Assembly: GCA_034509925.1 (NCBI GenBank)
Contig: CM067536.1
Span: forward strand, 1,755,001 to 1,819,000
From: Hirudinaria manillensis
Lineage: Eukaryota; Annelida; Clitellata; Hirudinida; Hirudinidae
DNA: 64,000 nt
Reading direction: 5' to 3'
Shown here: positions 1 to 9,823 of the stretch, piece after piece
Position numbering within the stretch: position 1 is the stretch's first letter
Layout: each line of letters opens with the position of its first letter
Translations under genes and position numbers: made by a program
The notes under the pieces: model-generated
The model's database searches: none
Told to the model about the DNA's origin: nothing
The model's input: only the letters and a program-made list of their open reading frames with translations

Positions 1-40
1 GATTATCGAGTCCTAATTGTATTATCGAGTCCTTAATTAA

Positions 41-202
41 TTATGTAATGCGAATTATCAGCTTTTTTTTTCAATTTTAAATATTGTGTTAAATGCGAAC
101 TTACGTTGTTACGCATGCGTTTCTATATTTGACTTTTAGTAAATTACCGAAGTTATTTGCAGGTAATTGCTGGGTTTTATTTAAAAATCCCAAACAATTG
201 CA
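41..202 (+). repeat. Dispersed direct repeat, copy 1
   Basis: About 160 bp that recurs at 4401-4571 in the same orientation. Both copies share the run from TAATGCGAATTATCA through GCGTTTCTATATTTGACTTT to the end CCCAAACAATTGCA, with small indels in the poly-T and TA-rich parts. The two copies bracket the first gene and the start of the second. I see no coding potential or terminal inverted repeats. It could be a short non-autonomous element or a local segmental duplication. Confidence 0.75.
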
Positions 203-1273
203 TTGATGAAATGTTACTCTATTCACAGGTCCTCAAAGGACTTCTTCGCACCAATGAATTAAGTGTATTCTTCTCAGTCGCACAGCTAAATTCAACTTAA
301 ACGAGTTTGAAATCATTTATGAAATGCAGAAATTTTTTTATTTTCAAAATATCGAGTTGTTTATTATTTAATAAATTTATATTTATATATTTAAATTTTT
401 ATAAATTTATATTTAATACCACTTGAGGGCATTATCTGGCATTTCAGGTTAGCTTTCAAAGACGCCACTCAGCGATTATTGTTGCAAATACTTCAATGCC
501 GGTACATTGGTCACTGCTTTTTTTCTACTATTTGTTTTGAAGTCAAGCCAAACTGATACAGCGAAGAATTGGGGATATGATTTTTAAAATGACTTGGATA
601 AGTTTCTAGCAGTATATATATAAAAAAAATCTATTTAAAAAAGTGGATAATTAAGCTTAAAATAATTTTTTAAATAAGAAAATTATTGTGGATTAGTTAT
701 ATAACCTGAAAAAAGATTATAAAACTTTATTATTAAAAAATAACAATTAAAGTTATCCATCAATTACCCTCGAGTGACTCAAAGCAACTGTCAACAGATC
801 CGACATTGTGAGTTTTTTTATTCAAGACGTTTTTGATATCTTTGACAAGTGTTGAATACATCTTGGACATTTTCGATATGCCGTAGTTTGGAAGTCCACA
901 TTCACTCATCACAGTGCTTCAATAAATCATCTGCTTTGATTTCGCTCTTATTGCGAACTTAGATTCAAAATAATCATACCCCATTAGAAGACGCTTACCT
1001 CGTGGAAATCCTAATAATTTAATATTTGACAGTATTGCTTTGATTTAAGACTTTGATTTGAGAATTGTTAATAGAAATGATAAATGCTGATAAAGAGATC
1101 CAGAGAAAATATGAAACTAAACAAAATTTACTAAATACTTTCAAGTAATACTTTAAAGAATATGCCGTTTCATATCATCTCAAGTCAAGTTGGTCTTTGA
1201 TCTGCAATCTTTGGATTTCAAAGTCTATTCAGTCGATTCAAATGTCTGAAAGTTTTGCATGAATAGTTGGAAT
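203..1273. other. AT-rich 5' flank, no gene seen
   Basis: No open frame with splice signals or protein-like composition was found on either strand. It presumably holds the promoter and 5' UTR of the gene starting at 1274, but I see no TATA box convincing enough to call in this AT-rich background. Confidence 0.5.
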
Positions 1274-3152
1274 ATGAAGGCGGTTTGCGCTTGTCTCTTG
1301 CTTTTGTGAGTTATTTTCAATCGAAACAGATGATCATCTGTATAATATTCAATTCATCCAATGATATTTACGATGAATAATTAACTTTTGTTTATAATAA
1401 CGATGACTCATGATTTTTAGCACGTCTAAAGTGCAGCTATCTAACCAATGCGTTTATTTCGACTTACGTTTATTTGAGACATTATATAAAATTTAGAAGT
1501 TATAACAAGTTATTATTATATATATATAATTGAAAGATAATATAATTAATATATCTTATATTATAATAGTAATTATTATAAAATATATTACATTAATAAC
1601 AATATGCTGAAAAAGTGCTACACTCCATTTTTCCGTGGAACAATCTATAAAGAGTGAACTACATTATCTGGACAAACTGTTCAATACCACGAAGACAACT
1701 ACAACAAGGTAGTGCACTGGATTTTTATTTCTTTATTAATAAATAATTATTTTTTTTAGTTTTTTTGTTTATATTGCATTCAAAAATTAAAATGTATCAA
1801 GTCGGTTATTGTGAACTTATTATCCAGTATGATTAGTATGATGAATTTGACTTGATGAGTACTAAGTTCTAAATACTTATTGACATAATAATAATTATTA
1901 TTTTTATTATAATTATTATAATAATATTATAAAATATTACTAAATATTACTAAGCACACCTCACCCACTGGCAGATGACTACCCAGAATTTGAACTTGGG
2001 GAGCCGATTGATATAAGAATAAAGTCAAGTTGGCCAGACATGGTTGGAAAGGTAATAATTAAAAATTATTTAAATTGGTAAATAATTAAAAATTATTTAA
2101 ATTATTAAGGCATTTATTTTTAATTAATTTAATATTATATATATTTTTTTTAATTTATTTTTTTAACAATTTTATTTTAAGTCTTACTTTTGTCACAAAT
2201 TATTTAAATATTGTTTGTTTTTAATTTTTATTTAATCCAAACATTAATTCCATGTTCCAGAATCATTTTGCTTAAAAGTAATTTATAAAGTTTAATTAAA
2301 CTTAATTGTTAATTGTTCAGTAAATCGATGAAATTTAGACCATAATATAAAATAAATAAACATTAAATATCATAAAATATAATACAATATTTTACTATAA
2401 TATTTTAATATAATATTATAAGATAAAATGTAATAAAATATTAAAAAATATTGATTTAAAAAATGTGTTGCTTTTACAACAGCACGTAGATGAAGTGGTT
2501 GCATACTTTGAAGTCAACGAGACGGACATCAAAGTAATTTAAGACGAATTTCTGTTTCTAAATGTGTATGTGTGATTTTATTATGTTGATAATATTATAA
2601 CTGATAGTATTATTATTATTATTTTTATTTTTATTGTTTTTATTATTATTATTATTATTATTATTACTTTTATTATTTTTATTATTATTATTATGTTAAT
2701 ATTTATTTTTCTGACAGAATGTATTCATAGATACATAAAGTATTATAGATCGTTTCTATGGTGAAATTATTAAGCTTATATTTGTTTTACATTATTATTT
2801 ACATTAAATGTTTATACTATAATAATTATTGTAATGAAACTAAGCATTATTTAAAAAAAGAAAATCTAGAATTTATTAATAAATTTGTAAATAGTCAACC
2901 GTGGGAGTTACATTTTTTTATTGCAAGGTTAATATTAAACTTATTATTATTATTATTATTATTAATTTTATTATTATAATTTTACGAATATTTTATGAAT
3001 AAATAAATCATAATTTGTATTTACGTGAAATAAAGACCGTCTATGAAGAGATATCTCTTGATTCGTGGATGTCAAGAGTGGAAATACCGAAGAGGGTCAG
3101 AATCTTCCACAACAGGTGCTTCATTGTCGTACTGATCCCTCGCAGAGGTTGA
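1274..3152 (+). CDS. Small secreted precursor with cationic C-terminus (BRICHOS-like?)
   Basis: Five exons rebuilt by phase: 1274-1305, 1616-1708, 1955-2051, 2483-2533 and 3036-3152. Together they encode 129 residues. Exon 1 starts MKAVCACLLLF, a typical signal peptide, and stops at a GTGAGT donor. Successive junctions close in phases 2, 2, 0 and 0 with no internal stop. After the signal come an N-glycosylation site followed by a Thr run (FNTTKTTTT), an acidic segment (DDYPEFELGEPIDIRIK) and a hydrophobic or beta-like stretch (EVVAYFEV). A dibasic KR (in EIPKR) precedes an 18-residue tail with net positive charge, one Cys and a terminal Gly (VRIFHNRCFIVVLIPRRG). The order signal, pro-region, beta-rich domain and cationic tail resembles annelid BRICHOS-type antimicrobial or peptide-hormone precursors. 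The fold is my inference: only one Cys is present and no motif is diagnostic. An AATAAA at 3300-3305 supports termination here. The exon 2 acceptor lacks a good pyrimidine tract, which is the weakest point of the model. Confidence 0.6.
2623..2703. repeat. Imperfect (ATT)n microsatellite
   Basis: An interrupted TTA/ATT trinucleotide tract in the last intron of the gene at 1274-3152. The short open frame that begins at 2758 just downstream is AT-run translation, not a gene. Confidence 0.85.
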
Positions 3153-3299
3153 CCTTGTGACTCCTTTCAAGGTCATGGCATGACCGACTACAAACTTAAA
3201 AACACTAGAAATAATAATAACAATAATAATAATAATAATTAATATTACCAACCCTTTTTTTTTCTATTCAACGTTTTTTTTTATTTATTGCATTGAAAT

Positions 3300-3305
3300 A
3301 ATAAA
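3300..3305 (+). terminator. Polyadenylation signal AATAAA
   Basis: A canonical AATAAA hexamer lies about 150 bp after the stop codon at 3150-3152. It fits as the 3' end of the small secreted precursor gene. In DNA this AT-rich the hexamer can occur by chance. Confidence 0.4.
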
Positions 3306-3410
3306 GCAACAATTTTCAATCAGGACTCAATCACATTCGCCATTCGTACGTGACCTATCTACGTCCATGGTAATGATGACCAGTTTAAGACTACGACAAC
3401 AACAACAACA

Positions 3411-5681
3411 ATGAAAATCATCGTCGTCGTCGTCGTCGTCATCGTCATCATCATCATCATCACCACCACATCTTGTCACCGCGGCATTAGCGGGGACTGT
3501 AGATCGAAGTGTAATGTTATAATAACTCACGACTTAATTGCAATTTGTTGCAAATCGATCCCTTAAAATTAAGTTAAAATTAAGTTACAGCCTCGTCAAT
3601 AAAACAAAAAACCTTGAAATTATGAATTAAGAAGCAAGAATTAATGTATAAATTGAATGTTCCTCATAAAATATCCTCAAACTGAGTTTCGCAGCAAAGA
3701 TTTCTTCATTGTTGTGCATAGTGTATAGTTTTCATGGTGTGGGAGGATTTAAAGACTGAATAAAGTAGATTATTCCAAACTTATCTTTAGTAAATAATTT
3801 ATTAAAATAAAATATTTATTAAAATACTCTTCTTAATTATCGTAATTTGTACATAATAATATAAAAATAATAAGATTTATTTATTTGATAATAAAGATTA
3901 TTAAAATACTTTTCTTAATTATCGTAATTTGTACATAATAATATAAAAATAATAAGATTTATTTACCTGATATGTTTATAAAAACTGTCTGAACAGGAAA
4001 ATGTTACAATGTTATTTCTGCGTATTATGTCATAGTTTTTTCATTGGAGAATATATCGTTTGCAACAGTAGCCAGTACTGTGTCTATAGGTTGACCATTG
4101 GGAGTGAGTAGTGGCTTTTCGATGAAAAAATATTTTAAAATATTAAATATTTAAATTTCATGTTAAATATTTCACATTAAATATTTAATATATTTTATAA
4201 TATAATATAATTATAAATATTATTATATTAATATAAAAAATATAATATTTATAATATTTTATTTATTTTTTAAATTAATTATTAATTTATTTTTTAATAT
4301 TTTAGTATTTAATAGACTTTAGAGACTTCAACTAATTTTCGTTAAGTTATGACATAAATATTTATAAAAATTAGGACTCGATAATCAATATTTTTGCATT
4401 ATTACGTAATGCGAATTATCATCTTTTTTTTTGTGTTATAATAATATTGTGTTAAATGCGTACTTACTAACGTTGTGTACTTACATGCGTTTCTATATTT
4501 GACTTTTAATAAATTACCGCAGTTATTTGCAGATAATTGCTGGGTTTATTTAAAAATCCCAAACAATTGCAAATTGCATTTTAAAATCATATTTTAAAAA
4601 AATTACAAAATGCTTCAAATCCGAGAATAATTGTTAATTTATTTTTAAATTAATTATCAATTATTTTTTAATTAATTTTAATTAATTATTAATTTAATCC
4701 AATTAATTATTAACATATTTTAATTAATTATCAATTTATTTCAACTAATCACTAATTTGGTTTTAATTAATTACTAATTTATGTTAATTAATTACTAATT
4801 TATGTTAATTATTAATTTATTTTAATTAATTATTAATTTTTTATTAATTCATATTTATTTGTTATTAATTTATTTTAATTAATTGTTAATTTATGTTAAT
4901 TAATTATTAATTTACTTTTGATTAATTTTTTTAAAGATTTGTACACAAAATCTTGCGGTTACGGTGTTTTGGGAACTTGTGATGAATGGCGTTGTGTGTG
5001 CGACGAGAATTTGTGTAACAATCCTCTGATCAACACAACATCATTAACAGGTTAGGATATAAAATTGATATTTAATTATTAATATTATTAATATTATTAT
5101 ACTTATTGTTTAATTCTAAATTGCTGAGTCATAGATTATTGATATTAACTAGTTTTGATGATACCAAAGAAAGTATTTATGACATAATGCGAATGTTGGA
5201 AAATTTCTAATCCTGTAATAACATAATAATAGGCTGGCCGAAGTGTCACCATTGGAATTTTAGAACAGATTGATAAAAAAATATATTAATTACAATTAGT
5301 TAAGAATCGTAACAATGTTATTGGAATCAGTTTCATTTTACAACCATGTTCATGCTTCAACATCCAGATCCTTGCAACTCCGGGAACAATTGCGACAATA
5401 ATTCTACAATCACAACCACCATAACAACAACAACAACAGCATTCAACAGCAACAATGACTCTCAATCGTACAACAATCAATCATCCATCACGCAAGTTAA
5501 CTTCCCGAACACGACTTCGTCCAAAGCTCTGGTCAGTAAGACGAAAAAGGCTCCAACAGCCACCGTGGCCGCAGTTTCTCCGGTACCCTGGGTGGATATC
5601 GGACTGGCGACTGGGATATTATCGGCACTTCTCCTCTCTGGATTTCTGATTTTTTGTTTGATGCTGAGAAAGTTCAGATAA
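3411..5681 (+). CDS. Ly6/three-finger domain membrane protein (plus-strand copy)
   Basis: Predicted exons 3411-3508 (tentative), 3997-4103, 4937-5050 and 5368-5681. Phases 2, 1 and 1 all close, giving 210 residues. Exons 2 and 3 carry one Ly6/uPAR domain: CYFCVLC opens it and RCVCDENLCN closes it, with ten cysteines in the family spacing. The last exon encodes a Thr/Ser/Asn-rich stalk and a membrane helix near the end (IGLATGILSALLLSGFLIFC) with a short basic tail (LRKFR). The proposed first exon begins MKII, followed by a Val/Ile run encoded by a GTC/ATC microsatellite; it would act as the signal peptide and joins exon 2 only through a GTGTAA donor. The true first exon could lie elsewhere. 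Ly6 proteins sit at the cell surface as receptors or modulators; a transmembrane anchor instead of GPI is less common. The minus-strand gene at 6137-9823 is a paralogue. Confidence 0.72.
3819..3966. repeat. Tandem duplication, 82-bp period
   Basis: A block of about 65 bp (containing CTTAATTATCGTAATTTGTA) beginning near 3819 is repeated almost exactly beginning near 3901. It lies in the presumed first intron of the Ly6 gene. Confidence 0.8.
4401..4571 (+). repeat. Dispersed direct repeat, copy 2
   Basis: Second copy of the element at 41-202, in the same orientation, about 4.4 kb away, inside a Ly6 intron. It differs by a few substitutions and a short insertion. Confidence 0.75.
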
Positions 5682-6136
5682 TTTTTCTCTTCATATTAAT
5701 TTTCAATTGTTAATGTGTTTTTCACGAGCAAATGAACGCTAAACATAGAGGTGACAAAGGTATACGACCAAGCTAAAAAGGCCTACAATTTCAAGTAAAT
5801 ATAACGAAACTGGTCATCTAACAACAAACCTAACTTTATGACAATCATTGTGTTTATTAAATTATTATAATTTGAAGGCGTAATTGGTTAATAATTAATA
5901 TTTAATAGCTACGTTCTTCGTAGTAGCTTTAAAAAAAAAATAATAAGGAATCAATAAATTTTGATTTTCTTCTTTTCGTCAGTGATGCAAATAAAACGAA
6001 ACTGTAAAACTCTGCCAATTTAAAAGCTGGTCGAATATTAACGAGGAAATAATTAGGAATTTTATTCTTCTATAAAACCAAATTCAGCAAATTGTTAATA
6101 AAAAGTATCAATCGAATACATAGCAATTCCTTGTCG
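5682..6136. other. Convergent 3' flanks of the two Ly6 genes
   Basis: A 455-bp gap between the stop codons of the plus-strand and minus-strand Ly6 genes. AT-rich; it should hold both 3' UTRs. AATAAA occurs near 5952 on the plus strand. No other coding signal was seen. Confidence 0.55.
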
Positions 6137-9100
6137 TCAATTTATGACATAAGTTTTATTTTTTCTGAATATTTTCACAAACATGGCGACCAGGCCGGTC
6201 AGAACGAGCAACAGGCAAAGACAGCCAACGATAATCCAAACGTGTGTCAGCATGTTATTCATTTCTTGGTCACCGCCTCTTTCATTGTCCGGATATTTCG
6301 GTTGATCACTGCGTTCTTCGCCGGCTAGCTCTGAAGCTGTATTCAAAGAGAGTGATTGAGTTGTGAATGAATCAAATGATGAACCGTTGACTGCATGAGG
6401 TTTGCTGACAGGAAATCCATGAGTTTGCATCTTTTTGTCTTCTTGAGGGGATTGGAGATTGACAAGTTTGGTTGTATTTCCATTTCTTGTTGACCAATTT
6501 AAGTCCCGTTCTATTAAAGTATTGCATTGATTAATTTATTTATTTCATTTACTATAAGCCTCTTTGTTTCATTAATTCAAAGGTTAGCATTTGATTAATA
6601 AGTTACAATCAAAGATTAACTGCTTCGAGAACCAATGCCTGGTATCCAAAATACCATCTTGAAACATCCAGCAATACAAAAAAATTCTCCTAGCAGTAAC
6701 TCAAATCTCGCTACTATGCCACTTTTGCTAGGTCCCGACGGGTGGCATAGTATCAGTAGAAAAATAAATAAAAGTTGCAAGTAATGTTGTAACTTAAAGT
6801 TGACCTAAACTCCCTTTCAGAAGTAATACTTACCATCTTTTGAAATGTGAGCATGTGTCACATGAATAGAGCGATCGTCTCTATGTACAGATGTGAATTG
6901 CTTCCCTCTAGAAGTAGGCTTGGTAACTTGCGATATTGGACCATCTTTTTTTGGGTTGTCTTTGACTATGAATGTTTTTTCTGAGTCTGACTCTTTGTTG
7001 CCTGATTATAAAGAGATTGCAGATAAATTTACTACTTAACCAGTATTAATTTAATTATTTTGAATTAAAAATCATGTTTTCTAAGCATAGAAATTCGATC
7101 ATTTTATAATGTTATCGTATGTAAACTTTATGATTCTATTTAATTACCAATATTATTCTATTTCCACTTTTTAAAAGAACGAAATGATTTCTTTTTATCC
7201 TCACCGATTGATGGCGATGATGATGGCGATGATGATGATGATGATGATGACGACGAGGATGACCAAATATGAAATTCTTTTGTTTCCATGCCTGACGTAT
7301 CTTCATCGGTTGACATATCCCTCGGCAATTGGGTAGTTGGTGAATGCGTAAATGTTGTAGTTTCAAAAACTGAGGTACGACGGGCTGAACTTGACGTCTC
7401 TCGTATCACCTTAAAGATAAATGTAAATATTTTATTGATGAATATTAAGAAATATCCTATTTAGAAATATTCAAGATGGTAATGCCTTTTTTAAAATTAG
7501 TTTTTAAATATCCTAACTTACTGTTTCCTTAGAGATTGGTGCAGAATTTATTATGGTCTTTTGGGTTGCATAGAAGTCTTTCCCGGTCGTTCTTGAAATC
7601 GTTTCTGAGAATTAGTTTGAATTTCATTTGATTTAAAAAAAAATACCGAAATAAATATTTTGGAAAACACTGTCGCAACCTTTCATCGATGTCTTCTTTT
7701 GTAGAAATTCATCTATTATGAGACCTGAATCTGTTTATTAAATGAAATAATATTTAATTATGATTATATTTAACATGATAAAACAGATATTTATAATATT
7801 TTGTTTATATTTTCTTAAAAAAATGCAGATTGCACTTCTTATTGTTTAAGAAAACACTAACTGATTCAAGCTATTAATTGTGTCACTGCAAAACAAAGTA
7901 AAACACTGCTTCTATAACAGGCATATTTATATATTAAAATAGATAAATAAATAACAAATAAATAAAATAAAATGAAATAAGTCCATAACACAATTTCAGA
8001 CCCTCACTTTCAGAAATATCTTCGAGCGTTGGTTTGTCATCTTCCAACTCATCTTTACGATACCCCACAGACCGTTCCTTTGTGCCAACAGGAAAGAGGG
8101 TTTCATTCTGGTTCTTTGCTTCTGTTGCACTTCCGTCATAAGCCTGTTGATAATTTCTAAGTACTGTAATAATTGTACTCTAGTGTAGATAGTAAAATGT
8201 TCTAATAATAATTCATCAACTTATAGATTTTAGTAACCGGCAAAGTTAGATTTTGCAAAATAAATTTAACAAAAAGTTTAAAAGTTGAAATTGCTAATTG
8301 ATTTAAAATATTTATTCGCTAACAAGATTTTTGGTTAAGAGTGACTTTATTGTTTGATGAGAGACTGTCATACCTATCGATACCCTTGCTGTATTTCCTG
8401 TCAGGATTTACGTTATTACTGGTATTAGTACTTTGTTAAATAATTTTCAAAAATTATCATTGTTATAATTGTTAAAAATATGTTTAAAGGGATCAAGAAG
8501 TTTGTGAAAAGAGATTAAGAGGAATATCTTTAAAAAAGAAAATTAAATGGTATTTAATTTTTTTTATAAAATATTTAAGTAAGATACTTAATCGAAAGTC
8601 AATCAAATATAAAACTACAAACCTGTGTTGCTTGTACTAAGCTCCGTGTGAGTATGTGCCGATGTTTGTGCCAAAGAACCTGTGGTTTTTGTTACTTGGG
8701 GAGATTTGTAATAAATCCTTTTGAGGGCTGGGTTTGTTTCAAATTAAAAATATTATTGCAATGACATGATAATATATAATGTAACTTTAAACATACAAAA
8801 TGTTATATATAATAAAGCATATATATACATATATAATACTAGCTTTATTCAGGTAATTATATTGATATCTAGTGATATAATTTAAAAAATAAATAATAAT
8901 GATAACAACAGAAAAAATCTTCTTTCTTCATCGTTGTCGCCATCATCATCATCATCACCAACATCAATAACTGAGAATGATGGGTGATCAAATCTCCTAA
9001 TAAGTTCTTTTATTTAAATATGTCAATAAAAAATATTCCCTAATGCCATACCCCTTTTAGGACGTAATCCAACATCTGTATTTGTGAGCCCAGTTTTCAG

Positions 9101-9823
9101 GACGACATTCCCTGTGTCTTCTTGTAGGGTCTGTTTAATCACTGACGTTGACTCCAGGTGAAAGGTCACGCCCTCGGGTGAAAGGATGGATTGATCTCCA
9201 GGCGTCCCTTCGTGTTTAGAGTTCATTCCATTGCAAAGGTCGGATGTACAAGTACAGTTGTTGCTATATTCACATTTCAACGAAACGTGGAACTCTGAAC
9301 CGCATCTCTTTGTTAATGTTCCCTCTTTATTTAATAAATATAAGAAAAAATAAAATAAAAACACAAATGAAAAAAAATTAGTGGAAAGATTTTCATGGAA
9401 TTTTCATGGAATATGCCGTTACAAATTATTTTTTTTACATATTTTCATGCGTATATCAAATACATTTCAAGTAAACCAATCTCATAATGAATGTATATTT
9501 ATCCAAGCTAAAGATATTTTAAAATATTTTTTCAAATTTATGAGAATTTCATTGCCGAATAAAATTTATATTACATTAAAAAGAATTTTTTTAAAAATAT
9601 GTTAGCGGTGACAAAGATTAAACCGACCCGTATTAATTAGAGATTGGCATGCATAGATGCATTCCATTATTGTTCCATCCTCCCAGTTGCATGTCTCGCA
9701 GACATAACATCGAACGGCTCCAGAAATTTTCAAATTAGAAACGAAAAAGACACAAAACCACAAAACTAATCTAGAATTCATTGTCATTTTATTCGCAACT
9801 ATAAGCGAAAAGTATGCCATCAT
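6137..9823 (-). CDS. Ly6-domain, mucin-like single-pass membrane protein
   Basis: Ten exons on the minus strand: 9823-9628, 9324-9052, 8727-8623, 8397-8384 (a 14-nt microexon), 8143-8002, 7730-7680, 7604-7522, 7409-7205, 7001-6834 and 6510-6137. All phases close, giving up to 536 residues. The start may be 9823 or the in-frame ATGs at 9787 or 9781; the last two place a conventional signal peptide (MNSRLVLWFCVFFVSNLKI) directly before the domain. One Ly6 domain follows: CYVCETC, then NNCTCTSDLCN, ten Cys in all. Then comes a stalk of about 380 residues rich in Ser, Thr, Lys and acidic residues, including a poly-Ser run from a TCA/TCG microsatellite (about 7212-7255). The last exon has a transmembrane helix (HVWIIVGCLCLLLVLTGLVA) and a short basic tail. 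Length far exceeds a usual Ly6 protein of about 100 residues, so this looks like a mucin-type stalked receptor. No partner can be inferred. Confidence 0.75.

Noticed and set aside
2758-2979. Plus-strand open frame of 73 codons
   Set aside because: Mostly translation of TTA/ATT repeat DNA lying within an intron of the small secreted precursor; no splice or domain support.
3327-3530. Minus-strand open frame with poly-Asp
   Set aside because: It is the reverse reading of the GTC/ATC microsatellite; the opposite strand has a better explanation.
6092-6328. Plus-strand open frame of 78 codons
   Set aside because: Antisense to the last exon of the minus-strand Ly6 gene, whose helix and stop explain the sequence.
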